64,000 nucleotides of DNA, taken from the NCBI RefSeq assembly GCF_032854445.1, contig NC_088295.1:2792501-2856500 (forward strand), in the 5' to 3' direction. Made by a program: the position numbers and the translations under genes. Under the pieces are notes generated by a model that worked only from the letters and a program-made list of their open reading frames with translations, did not search any database and was not told the DNA's origin. Source of the stretch: Liolophura sinensis (Eukaryota > Mollusca > Polyplacophora > Chitonida > Chitonidae). Below, in pieces: positions 58,501-64,000 of this stretch (the first letter of the stretch is position 1; the number at the start of each line of letters is the position of its first letter).

Positions 58501-58554
58501 ACGAAAACCCCAGGGTACGTCCTCGCTCGAACGTTGAAGCCAGATCGTCTCCAT
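31365..58554 (-). CDS. ZASP/ALP-like PDZ scaffold gene, PDZ isoform
   Basis: Ten exons chain in frame on the minus strand: 58456-58554, 54133-54281, 52404-53853, 42274-42443, 35840-36076, 35224-35423, 33523-33699, 32744-32869, 32136-32303 and 31365-31579. They total 2991 bases, or 996 residues plus stop. The N terminus is a PDZ of the ALP/Enigma/ZASP type (VPWGFRLQGG, then VTPGSVASHGLSPGDVILKI). Later come a ZASP-like motif (YNSPIPVYSNDNINEAF) and MSFRVLQWM, very like SFRVLQ of ALP (PDLIM3). In the known family the PDZ binds alpha-actinin at Z-discs and actin anchors; a sarcomere or cytoskeleton scaffold is inferred. Family members normally end in one or more LIM domains. None is visible here. 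Confidence 0.8.
32136..32303 (-). CDS. ZASP-like gene cassette exon 3 (RVFKTLQ)
   Basis: The exon is 168 bases, acceptor CTTTAACAG, donor GTGTGT, with the same phases as the other cassettes. It encodes SKDSSEKVPDRARDNEDVQN, then EKRYTGGNIPSRVFKTLQMA and VGDDQGSDK. The core R-Y-x-G-x-x-I-P-S-x-x-F-x-x-L-Q is clear. Confidence 0.82.
32744..32869 (-). CDS. ZASP-like gene cassette exon 2 (PAFRVLQ)
   Basis: The exon is 126 bases, acceptor GTATTGTAG, donor GTTAGT, with the same phases as the previous cassette. It encodes AENEDGEVGKYDETSIRYKG, then KYIPSPAFRVLQNWAELDPL. It shares the R-Y-x-G-x-x-I-P-S-x-x-F-x-x-L-Q core with its neighbours. Confidence 0.82.
33523..33699 (-). CDS. ZASP-like gene cassette exon 1 (KSFSRLQ)
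   Basis: The exon is 177 bases, acceptor TCACTTTCAG, donor GTGAGG, entering with two and leaving one base. It encodes RKKREKDPEFRHNSEDDEMR, then GTGIPSKSFSRLQKLTVNDQ. The I-P-S-x-x-F-x-x-L-Q core is shared with the next two exons. Length is a multiple of three with matching phases, so it can be skipped cleanly. Confidence 0.8.
35224..35423 (-). CDS. ZASP-like gene exon with ALP-type SFRVLQ motif
   Basis: The exon is 200 bases, acceptor ATTCTTACAG, donor GTGGGT. It encodes MQERPKKDESEVAKFIRETE, a Gly/Ser/Glu linker, then NKQSMSFRVLQWMTDTDKSE. The last part closely resembles the segment that precedes the LIM domain in ALP/PDLIM proteins. It leaves one base (C), which with TG of the next exon gives Leu. 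Confidence 0.85.
35840..36076 (-). CDS. ZASP-like gene exon with ZM motif
   Basis: The exon is 237 bases, acceptor CGTTCTCAG, donor GTAAGT. It begins QAMQASAKAKAAKDPELHAP and ends with AQYNSPIPVYSNDNINEAF, then IAQAGGAAQ. The N-SP-x-x-x-YS-x-x-N-x-x-EA pattern is the ZASP-like motif that contributes to alpha-actinin and Z-disc binding in family members. The middle is Pro/Ser/Ala-rich linker. Confidence 0.88.
36077..36485. other. Intron before the ZM exon, unique part
   Basis: No further exon was recognised between the ZM exon and the 28-bp array. Confidence 0.4.
36490..37722. repeat. 28-bp minisatellite, about 44 copies
   Basis: The unit contains ACATATACCTGGACACTTTG then ACATGTAC, with variants AACACTTTG, GTCGACACT and ACGTGGACA. 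It lies in the intron between the ZM exon and exon 42274-42443. It is stop-free on the minus strand in all three phases, giving a 295-codon frame whose protein repeats every 28 residues (three DNA units). This is not called as a gene. Confidence 0.93.
37960..38640. repeat. 18/21-bp interspersed minisatellite
   Basis: Two related units alternate irregularly: GTCGTTCATACCGGTCTG (18) and GTCAGGCTTTATACCGTTCT plus G (21). Both lengths are multiples of three, so long frames stay open on both strands. A diverged tail continues to about 39185 (CATATCGTTCTGG). Intronic. Confidence 0.9.
38641..40155. other. Intron, mostly unique
   Basis: It contains decayed copies of the previous repeat near 39020-39185 and a CTATATAAAGG TATA-like motif at 39199. 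Short frames at 39467-39710 exist on both strands, but no supported exon was found. Confidence 0.4.
40160..41512. repeat. 43-bp minisatellite, about 31 copies
   Basis: The unit contains CATTACTGCTTACAGACAGC then TGTCTTTCCTCACGATGC. Copies diverge moderately. It is open in three phases on the plus strand, so the translated frame repeats every 43 residues. Intronic. Confidence 0.92.
41723..42300. repeat. 92-97 bp tandem array built from an exon end and its donor, 7 copies
   Basis: The anchor GTAGCTGCTG occurs at 41726, 41818, 41910, 42006, 42103, 42200 and 42296. The last is inside the real exon 42274-42443. On the minus strand each unit carries AAACAGCAGCTACAGGGCAT, the following codons, then CAG and GTAGGGC, that is, about 35 coding bases plus the donor plus about 60 intron bases. 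Some copies have lost the GT (third and fifth). Confidence 0.9.
42274..42443 (-). CDS. ZASP-like gene exon (IPDGLLSAMNKP block)
   Basis: The exon is 170 bases, acceptor TTTTGTTTCAG, donor CAG then GTAGGG. It encodes AIPASRNGVDSGSKESGQGK, then IPDGLLSAMNKPGQKPFSYL and GGVDLKQQLQGMKERR. Two leaving bases join the next exon to give Arg, then QAMQASAKAKAAKDPE. Its last 35 coding bases and donor are copied six more times in the intron behind it (41723-42290). Confidence 0.82.
42444..45860. other. Intron, unique sequence
   Basis: A loose repeat of GTACGGTAATGACGTTTT and TTATCTACAAC-type segments occurs at about 43370-43690 (four to five diverged copies). A plus-strand frame at 44826-45095 has no family resemblance or splice support. 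Otherwise nothing was recognised. Confidence 0.45.
45866..47763. repeat. 93-bp minisatellite, about 20 copies
   Basis: The unit contains TTGATTCACACTAAATACAG then CACAGTTAAGCTAAACCAAC and CTCATGAACG. As 93 is 31 codons, the plus strand reads repeats of HTKYSTVKLNQHISHE. The AAG(ATC) insertion in some units introduces stops, so the frame is broken into pieces. It lies just downstream of the alternative exon at 47928-48041, within the intron. Confidence 0.95.
47928..48041 (-). CDS. ZASP-like gene alternative first exon (no PDZ)
   Basis: An ATG at 48041 (context CAAGATGT) opens MSTQDLMEELVKDPEFLDQF, then KSWEDVMAFLQLAMTEGI, ending at a GTGAGT donor in phase 0. That is the entry phase of exon 42274-42443, so the two can join. 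There is no good pyrimidine tract upstream, so it reads as a first exon with its own promoter rather than an internal exon. The product would be 468 residues without a PDZ. The encoded leader is acidic and helical. Confidence 0.65.
48042..52030. promoter_or_regulatory. Intron with the likely alternative promoter near 48.05-48.7 kb
   Basis: If the exon at 47928-48041 starts transcripts, its promoter lies just above 48041. A loose repeat of AACGGAATCT(C) and AACTCAGTTGTCTCAC segments occupies about 48120-48410. No TATA box was identified. A 127-codon minus-strand frame at 51119-51502 has no recognisable family. Confidence 0.35.
52035..52380. repeat. 28-30 bp tandem array next to an exon donor, about 11 copies
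   Basis: Units contain TACCTGTTGACATTCCCATA then ATAC. On the minus strand each reads CAACAG then GTATAGGTATTATGGG, which resembles the real donor of exon 52404-53853 (GAACAG then GTAGGTGATATAGG). Confidence 0.75.
52404..53853 (-). CDS. ZASP-like gene large low-complexity exon
   Basis: A single 1450-base exon, acceptor TTGTTGCCCCAG, donor GTAGGT, codes for 483 residues rich in Gln, Pro, Ser, Tyr and Arg. It includes a block of GRQDxYGRQD-type repeats (53110-53290), a near-exact 36-base (12-codon) duplication there, and near its end an uninterrupted run of 11 prolines before IPSGPVPGAWRQKREDEQ. The open frame spans the whole exon and phases match both neighbours. Such regions are typically disordered and elastic or partner-binding (SH3/WW for the prolines). 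Tyr-Gly/Gln-rich content is reminiscent of phase-separating sequences; that is inference. Confidence 0.85.
54133..54281 (-). CDS. ZASP-like gene exon 2 (PDZ part 2)
   Basis: The exon is 149 bases, acceptor TTTTCCCAG, donor GTAAGT. It encodes VTPGSVASHGLSPGDVILKI, then GNVNAGNLSHVEGQEIIRRA and TNILQLTIRK. PGS-A-GL-GD-I--I and the helix with H-E-Q-I are standard PDZ features, completing the domain begun in exon 1. The intron upstream carries three minisatellites (54705-57085). Confidence 0.9.
54705..55400. repeat. 28-bp minisatellite, about 25 copies
   Basis: The unit contains CACATGTGTCACATTTCACA then TCTACCCT. Variants alter CACGTG/CATGTG. Open on the plus strand in three phases (protein period 28 residues). 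It lies in the intron between the two PDZ exons and is unrelated in sequence to the other 28-bp array. Confidence 0.93.
55500..55935. repeat. 23-bp minisatellite, about 18 copies
   Basis: The unit contains CCATGATATCGGAGGAGATA then CAA, with C/T and A/G variants. It is stop-free on the minus strand over several units in all phases (protein period 23 residues). Intronic, between the PDZ exons. Confidence 0.92.
55985..57085. repeat. 27-bp minisatellite, about 40 copies
   Basis: The unit contains ACATAACAGAGTGTAACCAA then TCACCCG, with CACGCG variants toward the right half. As 27 is nine codons, the plus strand reads CNQSPDITE repeats. Intronic, between the PDZ exons. Confidence 0.94.
57086..58455. 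other. Intron 1 of ZASP-like gene, unique part
   Basis: No exon was recognised. Short overlapping frames at 57639-58097 have no support. Confidence 0.4.
58456..58554 (-). CDS. ZASP-like gene exon 1 (PDZ part 1)
   Basis: This exon encodes METIWLQRSSEDVPWGFRLQ, then GGSEFNMPMAVQR, ending at donor GTGAGA. PWGFRLQGG is the PDZ peptide-binding loop of this family. The ATG at 58554 (context ACAATGG) fits the usual family start, a few residues before the first strand. The frame extends upstream to an ATG at 58620, but that extra leader does not look like the family. The exon ends after Gln-Arg, exactly where the paralogous exon at 60432-60545 ends. Confidence 0.85.
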
Positions 58555-60431
58555 TGTCACCCAGATCTTGACAATCGGAGAACCGGAATCCTTGGAACAG
58601 ACGATTAAAAGTTTTCCCAAAAGTTAGCCGGCCTTGGAGACGGGCCTAGCGAGGTAGCGCTGTACCGGTACTGGGCCTCTCTTTCCAACACCCGACAAAA
58701 ATAGAAACTTCTCCGTTACTTTGGCAACGGATTCCAGTGGCGTCGAAATGTGCTCTGCTCTTCACAGGAGAGCAATTACTAAACTGGTCTGTTATATTCC
58801 ATATACTAGAGCACTGCAAGCATGTCTAACGGCACCATGTAGCGGTATAAATAGACATGTACATCATTTCAGGTTTGCGTCATTTGTAGAGGAAAACAGA
58901 GAGAGAGAGAGAAAGAACTTTGGCATGACATGTTACAGAGCTGTGCAGTCTGTCGTGTAATATCCCTCGTTACTCGGAGTCTTAATGACCCTGTTTACAG
59001 GAGTCTAGAACGTTGATCCAGCAGTACAGGCTCTATGTGATATATCAGATGTGTAATAATTATTACTTTGTATCACACTATTGGATCATTTGGAAAACAT
59101 AAACCATATTAATATGTAACCAAACTATTAGAATCAAATTTGGGATTATAGGTGAAGACAGTGTGACATCTGTAAGCCTGATCAAAGTAAAAATCTTAAG
59201 CGCCCCGCACAACTTCGCTGCTTTATTATTAATTGTGACAGAAGAATTATCGCCGTAATTATATATATATATGTATGTAATAAACTAACTTGGACAAACA
59301 AGTTGACAATGTTAAAATAGGATTATTCACAATATGAAAAAGTTGAAGATGTGGAACCACTGCTCACATAAAATATTACATGTTAACGGATTTTGGGACG
59401 CAAATGGAAGTGTATATATGTACATGTAGTACTGATAAAAGAAAGGTTAAGTTGTCATAATTGGCTTAGTGTTTTATAATGTGATGTTTAGTTAAACATA
59501 AGTGCTGACCCCCCCCCCCCCCCCCGCCGACCCCACCCACCGTCCACACACACATGGATCTTGTCTGTTCGTTAAGTAAAGTATATGGCACTGTTATTAG
59601 GATGTGTAAGTTAGCTCCAGTGTCTGAAAATGTAATTGGCTGGGGTGGCATTTAGTTGTATTCCGCTGAGCATCGTATATATATTTCCCAAACACAAGCG
59701 ATAATTATCTGTATCTAACTTCATTGCATTTTCAGATGGAGAGTCATCTAAGCGTGGGTGCGTGTTGTAAACTCCGGCGCTGAAGAAACGGCTCGGAAGG
59801 AAGTTTGGTAAATCCTGGAAGTTAGCCGTCGGCTGTGAACGCCTGGATCATCTCACTATATCATATACACACGCCGTAACTGTTCCCTGTCGATACTGCA
59901 GTTCCGTACACCAATGGGAGATTCCATTTGACGGTCATCCCTTCGCGAAACTCACTCAACATATGGCTTCATTAGACAGCAAACCGAAAGCAGTTTTAAA
60001 TGGAAGCAAAAATACTTTGTTCGGAAATATCAGACACTGTGCTTAAGCAAAAAAAAAAAAACTTTTGTCGGTCATTGATGAAGAGAAGGCCTTTCATTTA
60101 CGGCTTACGTGCTCTTTATTTCAAATATGGTCACAGGGTAACGTAAAGCAAAGGTGAAGGTCAGCAACTTGAGCCGGCAAGATGCACACGTCAGAAGTAA
60201 GTAAAGCTGGATATTTTTAGCGACGGTGCAGCTCATCCACCGACGGGTTGCTATCTCCCAGCATCCGCGCTTATGCATAGTTACCATTCCTGGCAGCAGT
60301 GTCTTCAGCAAGTATACGCCGGTTTCTTCAAAGTGCACCTCTTCCAGGCCGAGCCTCGCTGTGGGGAGAAACGTGGGACGACCAGTGCCGGCGTCCGTCC
60401 CCGAATGATGGCGTAGCTTTTAGAACTAACC
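58555..60431. promoter_or_regulatory. Shared upstream region of two head-to-head PDZ genes
   Basis: About 1.9 kb separates the two divergent first coding exons. It contains a C-run near 59510, TATATATATATG near 59265, and no recognised exon. A bidirectional promoter or two separate promoters are both possible. Confidence 0.45.
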
Positions 60432-60545
60432 ATGGCTAGTTTTTCGCAATATAACGTTCGTTTGTTTCGGGACTCCTTTGACACACCTTGGGGGTTCCGG
60501 CTTCAGGGAGGTAAGGACCTCGGCCAGCCTCTCACCATCCAGAGG
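60432..60545 (+). CDS. Second ZASP-like PDZ gene, exon 1 (runs off right edge)
   Basis: An ATG with good context (AACCATGG) opens MASFSQYNVRLFRDSFDTPW, then GFRLQGGKDLGQPLTIQR, ending at a GTAAGT donor. This is the first half of a PDZ of the same family as exon 58456-58554, with the same loop (PWGFRLQGG) and the identical splice position after Gln-Arg in phase 0. The remaining exons are expected to the right. The second PDZ half was not found before 64000, so the first intron is at least 3.4 kb or the exon was missed. Confidence 0.85.
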
Positions 60546-60641
60546 GTAAGTTAAGTCCCTTATTTTCACCTTTCACATGATTTGTGTCGTTACCATTTAT
60601 AGTAGCTGTTCCACATTTACTTTTGTGAGAGGTGAAAGTAC

Positions 60642-60702
60642 ATGGAAGTTCTAGCCTCTTTTCCGCGATCGTCGAGCCAGTCGTTCCGGAGGCTCACCCG
60701 AG
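60642..60702 (+). CDS. Possible alternative first exon
   Basis: ATG at 60642 opens MEVLASFPRSSSQSFRRLTR plus one base, ending at a GTAAGC donor, just inside intron 1 of the second PDZ gene. SSQSFRRLT weakly recalls the S-x-S-F-x-x-L motif of the family. No transcript evidence. Confidence 0.22.
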
Positions 60703-60714
60703 GTAAGCAAATCT

Positions 60715-61041
60715 TTACTTCAAAATAACGTTCATATATTTACCGTAGCCTAATTGAGTAGCTAATGATTTTCCACACTGACAGACTTTCTCTCCCGAAC
60801 ATGCTGGGAATGCCGGTTTTGGCAAGTTTCTGACTCTGTTGGCGTAGTCTTCACGATCAACTTCCTGTTGAGTTACTAGTTTATTTTCTCCAACGGAAAC
60901 TGTGTAGGCTTTAATCTGCTCGTGGAAATCTGTTGTGTCAGCAATTTCCAAGGTTATCTGGTGAATATTGTTGATATATGAAATCTGAAGCCAGACTGGG
61001 ATCGAGGCCGGCGCGTGCCAAGTTCCTTCAGTGAGCACCAA
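60715..61041 (-). CDS. Hypothetical 108-codon frame
   Basis: A minus-strand frame in non-repeat sequence reads EIADTTDFHEQIKAYTVSVG, later REDYANRVRNLPKPAFPACS and KVCQCGK. Composition looks protein-like, but there is no recognised family and no clear promoter. It is antisense to intron 1 of the second PDZ gene. It could be a nested gene, an old element fragment, or chance. Confidence 0.22.
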   Translation of the reverse strand: MVLTEGTWHAPASIPVWLQISYINNIHQITLEIADTTDFHEQIKAYTVSVGENKLVTQQEVDREDYANRVRNLPKPAFPACSGEKVCQCGKSLATQLGYGKYMNVILK

Positions 61042-61049
61042 TCGCAGGA

Positions 61050-62155
61050 CAGGAACTGGTTATTGGTATCCATTGGTCAACGCGGTAGTCATTAAACCCC
61101 TGCATGGCCTCAGTGAACCCCGGGGGCTAGCAGGGTTGCCCTCGTAATCAACCTATTTCATGACCTTCTGATACTACCCGGATCGCGTCATGAAACAAGG
61201 TGCTCGTGCTCACTTCAGCCCCATGTCCACAGGTTATATACTATAGGAAACGCATCATTTTATCCTGGTCACCAGGCTAAATTGTTGTACAATAAAAACT
61301 TGTGAAAAGAATTTCTGTAAATAAAAGACACGTCAGTAGTGAAGTGTTGATTTACTGCTATCATCTGCCAGTGCTCTATCTCAGTGGATGTAAAGGTGGC
61401 GATGTTTCTTAGCTAGAGATGGCGTCTGCCAACAGACCGATTCTCATTATCAACCTGTAACTAATTATGTCACCGAATCAAGTATTTATTTACTGACTTC
61501 CACGCTGTGCCATAACTATCCTCGCCAGCTATGTTCAGTCGGGCGTACATAAACCATCTGAATTACAGTCAAACCTCATAGCCTACACATGCTGGGTGTA
61601 CTTAGAACAAAAATGTTGAAAGGAAGATAACAGACATTGTATGCACATACATACCACAAACAAGGTAATCTTGTTCCAACGAAAATACAGTTTATTTGAC
61701 GACTATTATACAGACTGGGTTGGGTCCGCATTACTGGAGGGCTTCTTCTAAGAAGACAATCAAGGAGGTTCTTATTGTTGACAAATAATTTTAGACTCTG
61801 TCATGTGTTTTGATTTGTATTAATCACAATTTTTTCTTGCAACATCGATGAGTACGGGCATTTTTGCTGAAAGTTGTTTCCTTGGTGATTAGGAGTTAGG
61901 ATCGTTTTAATGGAAACTTCTTTTTGATAAAGGAAACCTCTTTAATGTTGTGAAATTAAGGCCAGGATCACGCTGACGTATGGGCGCTTCTTCCATGATA
62001 AAATGGAGTTAACATTGTGTCGATAAAAACTCTTTGACGTGATGATGGGAACTCATTCTTTGATGAACAAGTCAAAAACAAAGTTATGACCATGCTGATG
62101 AACGCCTCTTCCATCATGAACTGGATTTTGTATAGTGTTGATGGAAACTCCTTCT
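61050..62155. other. Intron of second PDZ gene, unique
   Basis: No supported exon. The right part (from about 61900) contains early, diverged copies of the next repeat (GAAACTC-TTCTTTGA, GAACAGAAGTTACGATCG). Confidence 0.4.
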
Positions 62156-62800
62156 TTGAAGAACAGAAGTTACGATCGTATTTAGAGATGCTTCTATGAT
62201 CCGCAGAAGTAAGGATCGCATTGAGAGAGGTTCCTTCTTTGTGTGAACAGAAGTTGGGCTCGTATGGAGAAAGGTTCCTTCATTGGTGAACAGAAGTTAG
62301 TCTCGTATGGAAAGAGGTTCCTACTTTGAAGAACAGAAGTTACGATCGTATTTAGAGATGCTTCTATGATCCGCAGAAGTAAGGATCGCATTGAGAGAGG
62401 TTCCTTCTTTGGTGAACAGAAGTTAGGCTCGTATGGAGAAAGGTTCCTTCATTGGTGAACAGAAGTTAGTCTCGTATGGAAAGAGGTTCCTGCTTTGAAG
62501 AACAGAAGTTACGATCGTATTTAGAGATGCTTCTATGATCCGCAGAAGTAAGGATCGCATTGAGAGAGGTTCCTTCTTTGTGTGAACAGAAGTTGGGCTC
62601 GTATGGAGAAAGGTTCCTTCATTGGTGAACAGAAGTTAGGCTCGTATGGAAAGAGGTTCCTGCTTTGAAGAACAGAAGTTACGGATCGTATTTAGAGATG
62701 CTTCTATGTTCAGCAGAAGTAAGGCTCATATTGAGAGAGGTTCCTTCTTTGGTGAACAGAAGTTAGGCTCGTATGGAGGGAGGGTCCGTCTTTAATGAAC
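62155..62800. repeat. Compound repeat: about 171-bp period made of about 43-bp subunits, 4 copies
   Basis: CAGAAGTTACGATCGTATTT recurs at about 62165, 62335 and 62505, with a one-base variant at 62677. Within each period are four related subunits carrying GAACAGAAGTTAGGCTCGTA or variants and GAGGTTCCTTCTTTG. This is a higher-order arrangement in a small array. Confidence 0.88.
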
Positions 62801-63565
62801 ACAAGTTCAACAGGAACAGTTCGCCCTTACGCCTATGTGTATTTAAGCCGTATATGAGTTCTAACAAGTAGTCCTTTGTCTGTGATATTTAAAATAATTA
62901 ACCAGATTTGAATAACCTCTCATTTCTTTTTATGCTGTAGGAATTCCACGAAGATAACTCAATAAAGTTAAGTAAAAGGTAATAAGTCGTTTATATACCC
63001 ACGCTGGGCATTTTTTGTGGATGTAGAGGACCAGAGGTACATTTAAGCCGTGGATGATAACTGAGCACAAATATAAAGTAAAATTAACCACGGGCGTAGA
63101 ATAACACATCACATTTATCATTGGGGAACATCTGTATGTATTTGTGGACGTACGGAAACACAGAGCTCAGCAATACTTCACAGTAAGACCTCTGTGCATA
63201 GTAGAAAACCACTTTGAGTTTCTTTACATGTGCCGTCAGCTAACCTGCATTTTTACTTACATTACAGTTTGATCGTAAACAAGGTATAACATCCTTTTGT
63301 TGTATTTGAATGTATATTGTGAGCTTTGTGTTGACTGCAGTCGAACAACGAAAACAACAACAAAGTTTATTGGCAAGGAAGCAAACATGGCCGTCTGTAT
63401 ATTTGATGATTGAGGAAAATACAGTGGAGGTTATGTAGACGTTAGTGATAATGTAGTAATGTAATTTCATTCTGTAATAGGTGTGACAACGGTGCATTAT
63501 TCACTCTGATGAATAGGCACAATGGAGTGATGCAATATCCATAATAAACGCACGAAGGCTTTAAA
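62801..63565. other. Unique sequence, no gene recognised
   Basis: Short minus-strand frames (62930-63121, 63240-63497) have no family features or splice support. Confidence 0.4.
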
Positions 63566-63569
63566 CCGA

Positions 63570-63812
63570 TCGATAGTCATTACTTTGATAGTTAGGCGGC
63601 ATTACACTGATAGTTAGGCGGTATTACACTAATAGACATAATTACACTGATGAAAAGGCATTACACTGGTGGATATGCTGCATTACACTGATGGATAGGC
63701 ATTACTCCGATGGACAGGCATTACACTGATGGATAGGCATTACAGTGACATTACAGTGATGCAAAGGCATTAAGTTGATGGATAGGCATTGCACTGATGA
63801 AAAGGCAGTATA
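63570..63812. repeat. 19-21 bp degenerate tandem repeat, about 12 copies
   Basis: Units resemble CATTACACTGATGGATAGG with substitutions and length variation. Confidence 0.8.
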
Positions 63813-64000
63813 CGTTATATACATTGTAATTGATTGATATTTATATCTATTCGTGGTCTATGAAAAGTATTTCCTCATTTCTTGGATTTCGTCATATATA
63901 ACAGTAAATTTACATTGTCTTTTGTCCTTTCGGGAATACAAATCATATTTTGGTTTTGTTTTACCTTTGAACTAGTTCATATGTGTACACCTGAAAGGTG

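Overview
The window is eukaryotic genomic DNA, not bacterial, viral or plasmid DNA. It has short exons flanked by GT/AG splice sites, introns of hundreds to thousands of bases, and no operon-like packing. Animal muscle-scaffold proteins (PDZ-ZASP family) and a RUN-domain adaptor point to an invertebrate animal. Two copies of a short interspersed element I recall from mollusc genomes, and a palindrome built around GGGAGATAAC, suggest a mollusc. That species-level guess is weak. Exon coordinates were worked out by hand from splice sites, reading phase and recognisable motifs. No alignment or transcript was available.

Layout. (1) 1-23904, minus strand: a gene encoding a RUN domain followed by a PDZ-like domain. 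Eleven exons are visible, their phases chain correctly, one microexon is missing, and the gene runs off the left edge. Its introns hold several tandem arrays, including an 84-bp array of about 72 copies and a 50-bp array of about 148 copies with higher-order structure. (2) About 26.3-29.5 kb, plus strand: a small unrecognised gene with two possible last exons, a foldback element in one intron and a SINE copy. (3) 31365-58554, minus strand: a ZASP/ALP-like PDZ scaffold gene. It has two PDZ exons, a 1450-base Gln/Pro/Ser/Tyr-rich exon, an alternative ATG exon that bypasses the PDZ, a ZASP-like (ZM) motif exon, and a run of exons built around an F-R-x-L-Q motif. The PDZ form joins to 996 codons plus a stop without any frame break. 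No LIM domain is visible. (4) From 60432, plus strand: the first exon of a second PDZ-ZASP paralogue, head to head with the first, running off the right edge.

About 40% of the window is minisatellite (roughly 25 kb in more than 20 arrays), mostly inside introns of the two minus-strand genes. The most unusual observation is that several arrays are built from exon edges. Their units contain a splice acceptor or donor plus adjoining codons, so the real exon is one copy of the array. This is seen clearly at 1-445, 823-1195 and 41723-42300, and more weakly at 52035-52410. Very long open frames in the arrays arise because the units lack stop codons. They are not called as genes.
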